From assembly GCF_024742075.1 (NCBI RefSeq), contig NZ_JANSGD010000001.1, positions 310,001 through 374,000 of the forward strand: 64,000 nucleotides of DNA, read 5' to 3'. How positions within the stretch are numbered: position 1 is the first letter of the stretch; every line of letters starts with the position of its first letter. Both the position numbers and the translations under genes were made by a program. Origin of the DNA: Facklamia sp. 7083-14-GEN3 (GTDB lineage: Bacteria > Bacillota > Bacilli > Lactobacillales > Aerococcaceae). The notes beneath the pieces are model-generated. The model saw only the letters and a program-made list of their open reading frames with translations. It was not told the DNA's origin and did not search any database. Below are positions 52,230 through 63,132 of this stretch, in pieces.

Positions 52230-52412
52230 AACCAGAGCATAATAAGAGAAGATAGTAAAGCGACTCTAGGTAGGTGAGAGCTAGGGCAAATCGAATGGTC
52301 CTTTGGGTTAACAAGTGAATCTTAAGAGTGCTAGTCTAACTAGAATTAGGGTGGAACCGCGAATTTATTTCGTCCCTATGACCTCCAATGGGGTCATAGG
52401 GACTTTTATTTT
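52230..52412 (+). ncRNA. T-box leader controlling glyQS
   Basis: The T-box core AGGGTGGAACCGCG lies at 52348-52361 and the intrinsic terminator at 52372-52383 with 52392-52403 plus TTTTATTTT. Stem I elements TAGGTAGGTGAGAG are upstream. A Gly specifier candidate is GGT at 52297-52299. Uncharged tRNA-Gly allows read-through into glyQ. This is the compact glyQS type. Confidence 0.88.
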
Positions 52413-52429
52413 AAGAAAGAGGTGTCAAA

Positions 52430-53317
52430 ATGGCAGTTGAATCTTTACAAGATATGATTTTAACCTTGCAAAATTTTTGGTCAAAAAAAGGATGTTTGAT
52501 CCTTCAATCCTATGATACTGAAAAAGGAGCGGGCACTATGAGCCCCTATACCTTTTTAAGGGCCAATGGGCCAGAACCTTGGAATGCCGCTTATGTTGAA
52601 CCTTCAAGAAGACCTGCTGATGGGAGATATGGTGAAAACCCTAACCGTCTATACCAACACCATCAGTTTCAAGTAGTTATGAAGCCTTCGCCACTTGCTA
52701 TTCAAGAGTATTACTTAGATTCGTTAATTGAATTAGGCATTGACCCCTTAGAACATGATATTCGTTTTGTAGAAGACAACTGGGAAAATCCTTCCTTAGG
52801 TTGTGCAGGACTTGGATGGGAAGTTTGGATTGATGGAATGGAAGTCACTCAATTTACTTATTTCCAACAAGTAGGTGGATTAAAGTGTGATCCGGTAATG
52901 TCAGAAATCACCTACGGATTGGAGCGTCTCGCTATGTATATCTTTGATGTGGAAAATGTCTACGACTTAGAATGGACCAAAGGTGTGAAGTATGGTGAAA
53001 TATTTTTCCAGCAAGAATATGAGCAATCAAAATATTCTTTTGAATTAGCGGATCCTGAATTATTAACGAATCAATATAAGGCTTTTGAAAAGGAAGCCAA
53101 TCGTTTACTTGAGGAAAATTTAGTGCATCCAGCCTATGATTATATTTTAAAGACCAGTCATACCTTCAACTTAATGGATGCTAGAGGGATGATTTCTGCT
53201 TCAGACAGACCAGCTTATTTGGGGCGTATTCGTAAACTAGCTCGCGGTATTGCTAAGACCTTTGTGCAAGAACGTGAAAAACTTGGATTTCCATTATTAA
53301 AAGAAAATAAAGACTAG
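52430..53317 (+). CDS. glyQ: Glycyl-tRNA synthetase alpha subunit
   Basis: The catalytic alpha subunit of the alpha2beta2 glycyl-tRNA synthetase, 295 residues. It has [17 protein letters not shown] near the start, then [18 protein letters not shown] and [10 protein letters not shown]. The length is normal. It is 10 bases before glyS, so both subunits are co-translated under the T-box. Confidence 0.97.
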   Translation: MAVESLQDMILTLQNFWSKKGCLILQSYDTEKGAGTMSPYTFLRANGPEPWNAAYVEPSRRPADGRYGENPNRLYQHHQFQVVMKPSPLAIQEYYLDSLIELGIDPLEHDIRFVEDNWENPSLGCAGLGWEVWIDGMEVTQFTYFQQVGGLKCDPVMSEITYGLERLAMYIFDVENVYDLEWTKGVKYGEIFFQQEYEQSKYSFELADPELLTNQYKAFEKEANRLLEENLVHPAYDYILKTSHTFNLMDARGMISASDRPAYLGRIRKLARGIAKTFVQEREKLGFPLLKENKD

Positions 53318-53327
53318 GAGGATTGCT

Positions 53328-55379
53328 GTGAGAGATTATTTATTAGAAGTAGGAATGGAAGAAATTCCAGCTAGATTTTTACTGAAATTGCGAGATCAAT
53401 TAGCCGAAAAACTTTCAGTTTTTCTTGAAGAAGAAAGAATCACCTTTCAATCCATTGAAACGTTTGCAACTCCTAGAAGATTAGCATTAAGAGTAAAAGG
53501 ATTAGCGGATCAGCAATTTGCTCTAGAAGAAGAAGTGAGAGGCCCATCAGTTAAAGTTGGACGAGATGAAGAGGGGAATTTGACCAAAGCAGCACTAGGC
53601 TTTTTAAAAGGCCAGTCTTGTCAAGAAGAGGATTTGTTTGTTAAAGAAGTTAAGGGGACTGACTACCTCTTTGTCAACAAAGTGGCTGAACAGAAGAAAG
53701 TGGAGGAAGTATTAAAGGCTATGCCTACTGTCCTAGCTAATATGCATTTTCCAGTTACCATGCGTTGGTCTGATTTGAATTTAGAATATATTCGTCCCAT
53801 TCATTGGATACTATCATTGTTAGAAGATCAGGTGGTACATTTTGAATTTGCCGGTATTCAGGCCGATAATTTTTCTCATGGTCATCGTTTTCTAGCTAAT
53901 AAGTCCAAGGTTGTAATAAAAAATAGTCGTGACTATGAAAATGAGCTAGAAAAAGTATATGTAATTACCAATTTTGAAAAAAGACAAGAGATGATCTATC
54001 ATCAAATTCAGGCTATTGAAGATGAAAAAGGTTGGATTATACCAGAAAATGATGACTTACTAGAAGAAGTAACAGCCATCGTCGAGTGGCCAACTGCATT
54101 CTACGGAAGCTTTGAGGGAAAATATTTAGAAATTCCCCAAGAAATGGTTATCACTGCCATGCGTGATCACCAACGTTACTTTTATGCTTTAGATCGCAAG
54201 AATAAAGAGTTATTACCTTATTTTATTTCCGTTCGTAATGGTAATGATCAATATATTGATCAAGTCATAAAAGGGAATCAAAAAGTTTTGAGAGCTCGCT
54301 TGGCAGATGCTTTATTCTTTTATCAAGAAGATTTAAAACTATCTTTAAAAGAAGATTTAGATAAACTATCAAGTTTAAAAGAGCATTTTAAGTTAGGAAC
54401 TTATAGTCAAAAGCAAGAGCGTGTTAAACACATACTAGAATTATTGATGGAACGAATTGATATGTCTACTCAAGATCAAAAAACTAGTTTACGTGCTAGT
54501 GAGATTTATAAATTTGATCTTGTGACCCAAGCAGTCAATGAATTTTCGGAATTACAAGGTGTCATTGGCGGGATTTATGCCAAACATTATGGTGAAGAAG
54601 AGAGTGTAGCCCAAGCAATTGCTCAGCAATACTTACCAACTTCGGCTGGAGGAAAATTACCTGACAAACCTGCGGCTGCCGCCTTATCAATTGCAGATAA
54701 ATTAGATAGTCTGATAGCTTACTTCAAAGCCGATATGATCCCAACAGGGTCTAATGATCCTTATGCATTAAGAAGACAAGCCATGGGCTTGATTGACATT
54801 CTTTTAGATCAGTCTTGGAATATTGATTTAAAGAACTTGCTAGTAGTAATTAACCATGAAAATGCTGATTCAGCAGACGACTACTTAAATGATTTACTTA
54901 GCTTTATTGAAGCTCGGATTCAAGTTAGATTAGACAATCTAGGAATGGATTACGATATTATTCAAGCAGCACTCGCTCAAAAACAATTGAATCCTGTAAA
55001 AATAAAAGAAGCAGCTAAAAGTTTACAAGACTTAAAAGCTGCTAAACCGGATGAGTTTTCAAAAATGATTGAAAACTTGGCGCGAGTCGTTAATTTAGGT
55101 GAAAAGGTTAAAGAGCAAGTCAAAATCACTGCTGACTTAGCAGAAAGTCAATTAGAAAAAGATTTAATTGAAAAGATAGTGGCAATAGAGGACATTCAAG
55201 ACACTTCAAGATTAATGGAATATTTTGAAAGTATTAGTCCGATGATTGCTTCTTATTTAGAAGCACATATGGTGAACGCTGACCAAGAAGCTCTTCGTTA
55301 TAATCGTTATCAAATGATGTACCAATTGACACAAACAATTCTCAGTCTCATGGATCCAAGAAAAGTGGTCCATAAATAA
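53328..55379 (+). CDS. glyS: Glycyl-tRNA synthetase beta subunit
   Basis: The tRNA-binding beta subunit, 683 residues. The N-terminus has LLEVGMEEIPARFL and the central TMRWSDLNLEYIRPIHWILS, with the C-terminal helical anticodon-recognition region and HD-like segment. The start is GTG at 53328 after AGGAGG. With glyQ it forms the bacterial heterotetramer. Confidence 0.96.
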   Translation: MRDYLLEVGMEEIPARFLLKLRDQLAEKLSVFLEEERITFQSIETFATPRRLALRVKGLADQQFALEEEVRGPSVKVGRDEEGNLTKAALGFLKGQSCQEEDLFVKEVKGTDYLFVNKVAEQKKVEEVLKAMPTVLANMHFPVTMRWSDLNLEYIRPIHWILSLLEDQVVHFEFAGIQADNFSHGHRFLANKSKVVIKNSRDYENELEKVYVITNFEKRQEMIYHQIQAIEDEKGWIIPENDDLLEEVTAIVEWPTAFYGSFEGKYLEIPQEMVITAMRDHQRYFYALDRKNKELLPYFISVRNGNDQYIDQVIKGNQKVLRARLADALFFYQEDLKLSLKEDLDKLSSLKEHFKLGTYSQKQERVKHILELLMERIDMSTQDQKTSLRASEIYKFDLVTQAVNEFSELQGVIGGIYAKHYGEEESVAQAIAQQYLPTSAGGKLPDKPAAAALSIADKLDSLIAYFKADMIPTGSNDPYALRRQAMGLIDILLDQSWNIDLKNLLVVINHENADSADDYLNDLLSFIEARIQVRLDNLGMDYDIIQAALAQKQLNPVKIKEAAKSLQDLKAAKPDEFSKMIENLARVVNLGEKVKEQVKITADLAESQLEKDLIEKIVAIEDIQDTSRLMEYFESISPMIASYLEAHMVNADQEALRYNRYQMMYQLTQTILSLMDPRKVVHK

Positions 55380-55398
55380 GAGCAAAGGAGCGATAATA

Positions 55399-56703
55399 AT
55401 GTCTACCTTTTTAGATCGCGCAAAAGTAAAGGTAATAGCTGGTAAAGGTGGCGACGGAATGGTCGCTTTCCTAAGAGAAAAATATCGGCCAGATGGAGGT
55501 CCGGCTGGAGGAGATGGCGGACGCGGTGGCGATGTCATTTTTCGAGTGGATGAAGGCCTTCATACTTTGATGGATTTTAGATACAATCGTCAGTTCAAAG
55601 CTCAGAACGGTGAAAATGGAATGAGCAAGAGTAAATATGGAGCGAATGCAGAAGACCTTTATGTAAAGGTTCCACCAGGAACCTCTGTTTATGACGAAGC
55701 AAGCGGTAGACTCATTGCCGATTTGGTGGACCATGGACAAGAAGTGATTGTTGCTAAAGGAGGAAGAGGTGGGCGTGGAAACATACGCTTTGCCACACAT
55801 AAAAATCCTGCTCCTTCAATAGCTGAAAATGGAGAGCCGGGTCAAGCACTTGAATTGCAGCTGGAACTTAAAGTTTTAGCAGATGTAGGTTTGATTGGGT
55901 ATCCGAGTGTGGGGAAATCAACCTTATTATCCATCATTTCTAATGCTAAACCTAAAGTCGCAGACTATCAATTTACAACTTTAGTACCTAATTTGGGAGT
56001 GGTAAAAATTGCTGATGGTCAGGAATTTGTCGTTGCAGACATGCCGGGCCTTATTGATGGTGCTTCCGATGGTGTAGGTCTTGGAATTGATTTCTTACGC
56101 CATATTGAAAGAACAAAAATTTTATTACATATAGTTGATATGGCAGCGGTTCATGAACGTGACCCATTTGAAGACTTTTCTTCAATAATGCAAGAGTTAG
56201 CTAATTATCATCCACGTCTTTTAGAAAGACCGATGTTAATTGTTGCTAATAAAATGGATTTAGAACAAGCTAAAGAGAATATAAAAGTATTTGAAGAAAA
56301 AATATCTGAATACTATCAGAATTTAAATCTTTCTATTCCGACAATTCATCATATTTCAGCTTGGCAAGCCCAAGGAATTGATTCATTGATGCGAGCAACC
56401 GCTCAATTAGTTTCCTCCAGTGACTTTATACCCTTGGAGGAAAAAGAATTTGATCACAAAAATTACACGATTGATGAGACCCCTGACTTTACTGTTCATA
56501 AACTTGAAGAAGGTTATTGGGAATTAGAAGGCGAAAAGATTGTCAAACTTTATCAAATGACAAATACAGCGCATGATGAAAGTTTACAACGCTTTGCTCG
56601 TCAACTGCGCTCAATGGGTGTCGATCAAGCCTTAAGAGAAGCTGGAGCGAAAGATGGCGATACAGTTTACTTAGAGGACTATCAATTTGAGTTTATTGAT
56701 TAG
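55399..56703 (+). CDS. obgE: GTPase Obg
   Basis: A 434-residue ribosome-associated GTPase. The glycine-rich Obg fold (about 1-155) includes GGDGGRGGDV and the G domain has GYPSVGKST (near 166) with DMPGLIDGA and NKMD; the OCT domain forms the C-terminus. Obg proteins bind 50S precursors and (p)ppGpp. The gene is 19 bases after glyS without a visible terminator. Confidence 0.96.
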   Translation: MSTFLDRAKVKVIAGKGGDGMVAFLREKYRPDGGPAGGDGGRGGDVIFRVDEGLHTLMDFRYNRQFKAQNGENGMSKSKYGANAEDLYVKVPPGTSVYDEASGRLIADLVDHGQEVIVAKGGRGGRGNIRFATHKNPAPSIAENGEPGQALELQLELKVLADVGLIGYPSVGKSTLLSIISNAKPKVADYQFTTLVPNLGVVKIADGQEFVVADMPGLIDGASDGVGLGIDFLRHIERTKILLHIVDMAAVHERDPFEDFSSIMQELANYHPRLLERPMLIVANKMDLEQAKENIKVFEEKISEYYQNLNLSIPTIHHISAWQAQGIDSLMRATAQLVSSSDFIPLEEKEFDHKNYTIDETPDFTVHKLEEGYWELEGEKIVKLYQMTNTAHDESLQRFARQLRSMGVDQALREAGAKDGDTVYLEDYQFEFID

Positions 56704-56714
56704 GTGGTTATAAT

Positions 56715-58559
56715 ATGCAAAATAAAGTTAAACTAGGTCGCATCCCAATTTTTGACGGCCTTAAGGGAATCGCAATACTCTTAATTATTGCTTACTACTA
56801 CTTTGAACATATTGTTCCGGGTGGTTTCCTTGCAGTTAATCTATTTCTTTTCATAGCTGGTTTTTTTAACTTTAGACATTTTTATTTAAAAGATTTACAA
56901 GCTAGAAAAGAGTCTTTTTGGCAATTTATATATAAGCGTTTTGAAAGACTCTTTTTCCCTACTTTATTCGTAGTATTAACTACGTCTACATACATTTTAT
57001 TGTTTAATCGTGATTTTTTATCCAATATTCGCTGGATGGGTATAAGCTCATTAGCTTTTATTAACAATTATTATCAAATTTTTAATCAGCAGTCTTATTT
57101 TGTTCAAGCTGCTAATCCAAGTCCTTTTACGCATTTATGGTACGTCTCTTTGTATGGACAATTGGTTATTTTAACCCCTATTTTAATGTTTCTACTTTAT
57201 AGTTGGCATAAAAAACCACAAGTAACCATTCGGATGTTGTTGATTATTTCAGCTTTATCTGCTTTTTTGATGGGCTATCTTTATAGAGACAATCAAGATC
57301 CTACAAGAATTTACTATGATCTTTTAACGAGAATATCCGCCTTTACCCTTGGGGGTTCTTTAGGGTTAGCACTACCCGCTAATTTATCACCCAAAAAGAT
57401 TTCACAAAAGAAAATCATGACCATGAATCTCGTGGGCTTAGTTACAGTTATTATTGCTTTTTTCATGATTAAGTTCATGTTTGGAACGAAACCTTTTGCT
57501 TATCGATTCGGTTTAACGCTATTCTCATTGATTTCTGGTTTAATTGTCATTTCAAGTATTCATCCTGCGACTATTTGGAACAAAATCTTTCGCTTAAAAC
57601 CTTTCACATGGATAGGGCAGCGATCTTTTTCTTACTATCTATGGTATTATCCTGTTTATCTTTTAATGCCTCAAAACATTAGTTTTATGAACAGGTCTCC
57701 ATGGTTGAACTATGGTTTTCAGTTGCTGTTGCTTATCATCTTAGCTGAAATTACCTACCAGTTATTTGAAAAGCGAAAAATTAGTCTTCCAATTGGACAA
57801 GATTTTAACTGGTACAAAATGAAGCATCAATTTGATTATTTAAGATCTCACCCGCAATCCCTAAAAGGAGTGAAGTTCATTACGGCATGGTATATTTTTA
57901 ATGTAGTGATGGGGGGGATCGCACTTGCGATTTCTTCACCTGCTAAGGGGGAAGAATCAAGTAAGGAAATTCAAACGATAATAGAAAATAATATGGATAT
58001 TGCTGATGAATCAAGGGAAAATGAAGAAAAACAAGTGGTTGTTAATAATATTGAAGGATTAGATCAAGAAGTTCTACTTTATGCAAATGCTTTAGAGATT
58101 ACCTTTATTGGTGATTCGACCTTAGCGGCAGCTACAGAGCGTTTGAATGATGTTTTTCCCAAGGCTGTTTTCGATCCAAAAGTCGGTCGACAACTTTATG
58201 AATCATACGATACAGTATATGGCCTCATCCAAACAGGCGGTTTAAAGTCTACTGTGGTTACCATGTTAGGTTCAAATGGAACCTTTACAGCTGGTCAAAT
58301 TGATGATTATATTCAAGCAGTCGGTCTTGACCGGGATCAGTATTATGTTAACGTTTTGGTTGATAGAATTTGGACTGACGATGCCAACCGCCAATTGGTA
58401 AGAGCTGCTCAAGAATTTGGAAATGTTAGAATTATAGATTGGGCGAATTATGCCCGTGGACACGCTGAATGGTTTGCTGAAGATGGTGTTCATTTAAATG
58501 ATGAAGGATCATTGGAATTATCAAAATTCATAGCTAAAGAAATTTACCGTCAGCGTTAG
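56715..58559 (+). CDS. OatA-like peptidoglycan O-acetyltransferase
   Basis: A 614-residue protein with an Acyltransferase_3 membrane domain (about ten segments, residues 10-360) and an extracellular SGNH domain (about 455-610) with GDSTL (catalytic Ser) and DGVHLND (Asp-x2-His). This is the OatA layout, which acetylates MurNAc C6 and gives lysozyme resistance. The early segment reads VPGGFLAVNLFLFIAGFF, where many OatA proteins have VDxFF and SG, so this is a divergent branch and another cell-envelope target is possible. It is 11 bases after obgE and 20 bases before rnz. Confidence 0.85.
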   Translation: MQNKVKLGRIPIFDGLKGIAILLIIAYYYFEHIVPGGFLAVNLFLFIAGFFNFRHFYLKDLQARKESFWQFIYKRFERLFFPTLFVVLTTSTYILLFNRDFLSNIRWMGISSLAFINNYYQIFNQQSYFVQAANPSPFTHLWYVSLYGQLVILTPILMFLLYSWHKKPQVTIRMLLIISALSAFLMGYLYRDNQDPTRIYYDLLTRISAFTLGGSLGLALPANLSPKKISQKKIMTMNLVGLVTVIIAFFMIKFMFGTKPFAYRFGLTLFSLISGLIVISSIHPATIWNKIFRLKPFTWIGQRSFSYYLWYYPVYLLMPQNISFMNRSPWLNYGFQLLLLIILAEITYQLFEKRKISLPIGQDFNWYKMKHQFDYLRSHPQSLKGVKFITAWYIFNVVMGGIALAISSPAKGEESSKEIQTIIENNMDIADESRENEEKQVVVNNIEGLDQEVLLYANALEITFIGDSTLAAATERLNDVFPKAVFDPKVGRQLYESYDTVYGLIQTGGLKSTVVTMLGSNGTFTAGQIDDYIQAVGLDRDQYYVNVLVDRIWTDDANRQLVRAAQEFGNVRIIDWANYARGHAEWFAEDGVHLNDEGSLELSKFIAKEIYRQR

Positions 58560-58579
58560 TCATAGAAAGAGGTTGAAAA

Positions 58580-59509
58580 ATGAAATTACATTTCTTAGGA
58601 ACAGGTGCCGGGATTCCATCCAGACAAAGGAATGTTTCTTCGCTTGCCTTAAAATTATTAGATGAGTTGAATGAAATTTGGCTATTTGATTGTGGCGAAG
58701 CCACCCAGCATCAAATCTTAGAAACAACCATTCGACCTAGAAAAATTAATAAAATCTTTATAACACATCTTCATGGCGATCATATTTTTGGCTTACCAGG
58801 ACTTCTAAGTTCAAGGTCTTTTCAAGGAGGCGAAGATTGTTTAGAAGTCTATGGACCTAAGGGAATTAATGATTATATTAAAAGCTCTTTAAAATATTCA
58901 AAATCTAAACTCGCATACAGCTTAAAAATAACAGAATTAGAAGATCAAGGTGGAGAGTTAATTTTTTCAAATGGTTGGAAGATTAGTTATTTGCCTTTAG
59001 AGCATGGAATTCTTTCTTTTGGCTACCGTATAGAAGAACCAGATTTGCCAGGTCATCTATTAGTTGATGAGTTAAAAAAATTCAATATACCTAGTGGTCC
59101 AGTTTATGGTCAACTCAAACGCGGTGAACGTGTTCAACTAGAGGATGGCAGATGGATAGATGGCCAAGACTTTCTTGCTCCAGATCGTCCCGGTAGAATC
59201 GTGACCATTTTGGGGGATACGCGTTATTGTCAAAATTCTAAAGTTTTAGCTAAAAATGCCAGTGCATTAGTTCATGAAGCCACTCATGAAGCAGCCGAAG
59301 GTAAAATGGCCAGAGCCTATTTCCATTCAACAAGTCATCAGGCCGCTCAAGTGGCTAAAGATAGTCAAGTAGAAGCACTCTATCTTAATCATATCTCAGC
59401 TCGTTATTTAGGTAAGGCTCTCAAACAATTTGAAAAAGAAGCTTCTTCTATTTTTCCTAACAGTCATCTTGTTAATGACTTTGATGAATTTGATATCCCG
59501 CTTAAATAA
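58580..59509 (+). CDS. rnz: Ribonuclease Z
   Basis: A 309-residue zinc metallo-beta-lactamase fold RNase that cleaves the 3' trailer of pre-tRNAs. Metal ligands are in ITHLHGDHIFG (61-71), the PLEHGILSFGY segment and HATHEAAE-type motif VHEATHEA near 232. The family length is right. It sits in a likely operon oatA-rnz-recJ-apt. Confidence 0.95.
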   Translation: MKLHFLGTGAGIPSRQRNVSSLALKLLDELNEIWLFDCGEATQHQILETTIRPRKINKIFITHLHGDHIFGLPGLLSSRSFQGGEDCLEVYGPKGINDYIKSSLKYSKSKLAYSLKITELEDQGGELIFSNGWKISYLPLEHGILSFGYRIEEPDLPGHLLVDELKKFNIPSGPVYGQLKRGERVQLEDGRWIDGQDFLAPDRPGRIVTILGDTRYCQNSKVLAKNASALVHEATHEAAEGKMARAYFHSTSHQAAQVAKDSQVEALYLNHISARYLGKALKQFEKEASSIFPNSHLVNDFDEFDIPLK

Positions 59510-59538
59510 TCGGGTTATTATGAGTAAGGAGAATGACA

Positions 59539-61857
59539 ATGTTGTCTAAATACCAATGGCAATTGCCAGAAAATTTAAGTGAAAATCAAGACTATAAAGA
59601 TTTATTAATAGCGGGAGAAGATTATTCCCCCGCTTTTTTAGCGATTTGTTATAATCGTGGGCTTCGTGATCTTTCAGCGATAAACAGAGCTACTGATCAA
59701 GAACCGACTCTATATCATGATCCTTTCACATTATATCAAATGGATAGGGCTGTAGAACGTATTCATCTAGCCATTGAAAAAGAAGAAGCTATTCTGATTT
59801 ATGGCGATTATGATGCAGACGGAATTACTTCTACTTTAATTTTAAAAGAGGCTTTAGATGCTTTAGGGGCTGAAAGTCAAGTCTATTTACCCAATCGTTT
59901 TAGTGATGGTTACGGCCCAAATATCGATCGTTATCAAGAATTTATTGATGAAGGTATTCAATTAATTATAACGGTAGATAATGGAGTGGCAGGGCATGAG
60001 GCGATTGAATACGCCCAAGAAAAGGGTGTTGATGTCATTGTTACAGACCACCATGAAATCCAGGAAACTCTACCATCGGCTTATGCCATCATTCATCCGC
60101 GTCACCCTCAAGGAAATTACCCATTTGGTGATTTATCTGGAGCAGGTGTCGCATTCAAAGTAGCCACAGCTATTCTTGGTGAAATACCCATAGAAATGTT
60201 AGATTTGGCAGCAATCGGTACGGTTGCAGATATGGTCTCTCTTTTGGATGAAAATCGAACATTAGTTGTTGGAGGACTCCATCAGTTAAAAGTTACTCAG
60301 CGTCTTGGGTTACAGCTTCTCTTAAATCAGCAATTACAGTCGATAGATGATATATCTACAGAAACGATTGGCTTTATTATTGGTCCTCGCCTCAATGCAG
60401 TAGGACGTTTGGGAGATCCTCAACCAGGATTTGATTGGTTAGCAGCCTTTACTGAGCAAGAAGCTAGCCACTTGCTTGAATTTATTGAGAATGAAAATAT
60501 TAAAAGACAGCAATTAGTTACTCAAATCTATCAAGAAGTTACAGCAAATCTAGATGAAATAAAGGAGATACCCTTAATCATCAGTCAGGCTTCTCCTAAT
60601 TGGCATCCCGGAGTTTTAGGAATTGTGGCGAGTCGTATTTGTGATAAATACCAGCGTCCTTGTTTACTTTTCAACTATAATAAGGAAAATAATCAGTATA
60701 AAGGTTCAGCTAGATCAAAAGAAAACTTTAATCTGTTTAAAAATCTTAGTCAGCTAAAAAAATTATTAAAGCATTTTGGTGGGCATAGCCAAGCGGCTGG
60801 TATGACAATTGAAGAAGGCAATTGGCAAAAATTCCAAAGTGAATTAAGTTTGTTAGCTGATAAACACAAGAATCAAATTTTAGCCAAAACTTCCCTATCT
60901 ATTGATGCTAAACTAAGTTTAGCAGATATTAATTTAAAACTAATCGAAGAGATTCAAAATCTAGGACCCTTCGGTATGCATAATCCTAAGCCAATTGTTT
61001 TATTTAAGGATTTAGAGATGATTGAAAAAAGAGTAATTGGAACGAATAAGCAACATGTTAAAATGAAATTTAATCAATCAGACACTGCAAATTCACTAGC
61101 AGCCATTGCATTTATTATGGCGGACGACCTTGAAGATTGCCAAGTGGGTAATCAGTTGGATATGGTTGGAGAACTATCAATTAACGAATGGAAACAACAA
61201 AAAGAATGTCAATTAATCGTTAAAGATTTTAACTTGGAAGGCCAATTATGGATTGATTACCGAGGGAAAACGCATTTTGCTAAATTGAAACAGCTATCTG
61301 ATGTTGTTTATTGTTTTCAAGATAAAAAAAATGCTGCACTATTTTCTGAACAGTTAAAAACTGACTTTCAAATGACATATTATGAAGAATTAATCGCTGA
61401 TTTTAAATATGAAAATCTAGTGTTGATGGAGCCTCCTCAAAATCTCAATAAACTTAAAAACCTTTTAAAGAGTCACAGATGGAAAAAAATATATTTGGCC
61501 AGTGTTGTAGTAGAGTCCAGATATTTAGCAGGCTTACCACAGCGTCAAGACTTTGCAAAATTGTACCATCTGTTAAAGCAAGAAGGCAGCCTTCAACTAA
61601 AAAAATTAGAAGCCCTTTCAAATTTTTTAACGATGCCATTAATAAAAATAAAAACAATGATTGTGGTGTTTTTTGAGGCGGGTTTTGTTACAATAAAAGA
61701 TGGACTTGTGATCATGAACCAGCTTGACCAAGCCGACAAGCTTGATTTAATGGAGATGCCTGCCATGAGCAAGTATCAAGAAGCTATGGAAGCAGAAAAA
61801 TTATTAAATTTCCAAACAATGGATCAAGTTAAAACCTGGATAAATAAGGAGACTTAA
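59539..61857 (+). CDS. recJ: Single-stranded-DNA-specific exonuclease RecJ
   Basis: A 772-residue 5'-3' ssDNA exonuclease. The DHH domain has [11 protein letters not shown] (near 90), TVDNGV, VTDHHE and the DHHA1 domain has [11 protein letters not shown] (near 413). A C-terminal extension of about 200 residues after the OB region is typical of Firmicutes RecJ. I chose the ATG at 59539, 7 bases after AAGGAG, over the one at 59533. It is followed directly by apt, the classic recJ-apt pair. Confidence 0.94.
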   Translation: MLSKYQWQLPENLSENQDYKDLLIAGEDYSPAFLAICYNRGLRDLSAINRATDQEPTLYHDPFTLYQMDRAVERIHLAIEKEEAILIYGDYDADGITSTLILKEALDALGAESQVYLPNRFSDGYGPNIDRYQEFIDEGIQLIITVDNGVAGHEAIEYAQEKGVDVIVTDHHEIQETLPSAYAIIHPRHPQGNYPFGDLSGAGVAFKVATAILGEIPIEMLDLAAIGTVADMVSLLDENRTLVVGGLHQLKVTQRLGLQLLLNQQLQSIDDISTETIGFIIGPRLNAVGRLGDPQPGFDWLAAFTEQEASHLLEFIENENIKRQQLVTQIYQEVTANLDEIKEIPLIISQASPNWHPGVLGIVASRICDKYQRPCLLFNYNKENNQYKGSARSKENFNLFKNLSQLKKLLKHFGGHSQAAGMTIEEGNWQKFQSELSLLADKHKNQILAKTSLSIDAKLSLADINLKLIEEIQNLGPFGMHNPKPIVLFKDLEMIEKRVIGTNKQHVKMKFNQSDTANSLAAIAFIMADDLEDCQVGNQLDMVGELSINEWKQQKECQLIVKDFNLEGQLWIDYRGKTHFAKLKQLSDVVYCFQDKKNAALFSEQLKTDFQMTYYEELIADFKYENLVLMEPPQNLNKLKNLLKSHRWKKIYLASVVVESRYLAGLPQRQDFAKLYHLLKQEGSLQLKKLEALSNFLTMPLIKIKTMIVVFFEAGFVTIKDGLVIMNQLDQADKLDLMEMPAMSKYQEAMEAEKLLNFQTMDQVKTWINKET

Positions 61858-61858
61858 A

Positions 61859-62371
61859 ATGGATTATACAAATTATATCGCTCGTGTTGATAATTACCCA
61901 GAAGAGGGTATTATTTTCCGTGACATCACACCTTTAATGGGAAATGGTCCCGCTTTCGAAGCAGCAACTCAAGAAATCGTAGACTATGCCAAAGCATTGA
62001 AAGTGGATATGGTCGTTGGGCCTGAAGCCCGCGGTTTTATCATTGGTTGCCCAGTGGCTTATGCACTTGGAGTAGGTTTTGCTCCTGTACGTAAAAAAGG
62101 CAAACTTCCAAGAGAAACAATTGAAGTAGATTATAGCTTAGAGTACGGATCAAATGTTCTACAAATACATAAAGATGCTATCCAACCGGGTCAAAGAGTT
62201 TTAATAACTGATGATTTATTAGCAACGGGTGGAACCATTCAAGCCACTATTCAATTAGTGGAAAATCTTGGAGGAATTGTCGCGGGCTGTGCTTTCCTTA
62301 TCGAATTAGACGATTTAAAAGGAAAAGAAAAATTAGGAAATCACGAATATTTCACTCTTATGCACTATTAA
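61859..62371 (+). CDS. apt: Adenine phosphoribosyltransferase
   Basis: It salvages adenine with PRPP to give AMP. The 170-residue protein has the family N-terminus [20 protein letters not shown], the VGPEARGFI segment and the PRPP-binding loop [12 protein letters not shown] (near 120). The start is one base after the recJ stop region with AAGGAG. Confidence 0.97.
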   Translation: MDYTNYIARVDNYPEEGIIFRDITPLMGNGPAFEAATQEIVDYAKALKVDMVVGPEARGFIIGCPVAYALGVGFAPVRKKGKLPRETIEVDYSLEYGSNVLQIHKDAIQPGQRVLITDDLLATGGTIQATIQLVENLGGIVAGCAFLIELDDLKGKEKLGNHEYFTLMHY

Positions 62372-62381
62372 AAATCAAAAG

Positions 62382-62420
62382 AGCCTAACCAGCTTTTAAC
62401 GTCTGGTTAGGCTAATCTTT
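62382..62420. terminator. Terminator between apt and lexA
   Basis: An 11-bp perfect inverted repeat (62382-62392 with 62403-62413). The following T-run is short. It lies between the convergent apt and lexA. Confidence 0.82.
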
Positions 62421-62431
62421 AATTGAGTTGA

Positions 62432-63046
62432 TTAGAAATAGCGATTAAGACTAACTACTTTGCCTAAAATTGAAACGTTAGGCAAGATAATATCTTCCAT
62501 GGTATCATTTTCAGGGCGAAGAACAATGTGATCTTTTTTCTTATAAAAAGTTTTACAGGTTGCTTCATTATCTTCGGTCATAGCGACAACGACTTCACCA
62601 TTATTGGCAGTCGATTGTTTACGAACTGTGATAATATCGCCATCAAGGATACCAATATTCACCATGGATTCACCCTTAATAATCAGCATAAATAATTCGC
62701 TTGAATCATATTGAAGATCGGTAGGCTTGGGATAATATTCCATAGCTTCTTCTTCCGCAAGAATTGGAGCACCTGCAGCTACATAGCCTAGCAGAGGTAC
62801 TTTATCGGATTTAATTCCCAATTTTTTAATTCCCAAGGCAGTTATTTCAATCGTCCGCGTTTTGCTGGCAGATCTTTCGATCAGACCACTTTCTTCTAAT
62901 CGGTCAAGATGACCATGCACAGTGGACGGAGAAGAAAGCCCAACCCGCGCTCCAATTTCACGAACAGTGGGTGGATAACCATTTTCACTGAGTAATTCAT
63001 AAATAGATTGTAGAACGTTTAATTGCTTTGTCGTTATCTTAATCAT
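62432..63046 (-). CDS. lexA: LexA repressor, SOS regulator
   Basis: A 204-residue autocleaving repressor. The winged helix-turn-helix is near YPPTVREIGARVGLSSPSTV (about 24-43), the autocleavage site is Ala-Gly in GYVAAGAP (about 88), and the catalytic Ser/Lys pair is in KGESM and VVVAM. I chose the ATG at 63046, which aligns with other LexA starts (MIKITTKQL), rather than the GTG at 63055. It is divergent from ynzC, and an SOS box sits between them over its promoter. Confidence 0.95.
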   Translation of the reverse strand: MIKITTKQLNVLQSIYELLSENGYPPTVREIGARVGLSSPSTVHGHLDRLEESGLIERSASKTRTIEITALGIKKLGIKSDKVPLLGYVAAGAPILAEEEAMEYYPKPTDLQYDSSELFMLIIKGESMVNIGILDGDIITVRKQSTANNGEVVVAMTEDNEATCKTFYKKKDHIVLRPENDTMEDIILPNVSILGKVVSLNRYF

Positions 63047-63075
63047 TTCACTCACTCTTTCTTTAGGATATTTTT

Positions 63076-63104
63076 ATTGTAGCAGAAGTAAAATCTTAAT
63101 TCAA
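63076..63104 (-). promoter_or_regulatory. lexA promoter
   Basis: On the minus strand TTGAAT (complement of 63099-63104), 17-base spacer, TACAAT (complement of 63076-63081) with extended -10 TGC. The -35 overlaps the SOS box. Confidence 0.7.
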
Positions 63105-63115
63105 ACAAATGTTCG
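63102..63115. promoter_or_regulatory. SOS box (LexA operator)
   Basis: CAAACAAATGTTCG matches the Gram-positive LexA box CGAACRNRYGTTYG at 13 of 14 positions. Placed between the divergent lexA and ynzC genes, it should autoregulate lexA and may control ynzC-yneF. Confidence 0.8.
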
Positions 63116-63132
63116 TAAAAAGGAGGGGCGTA

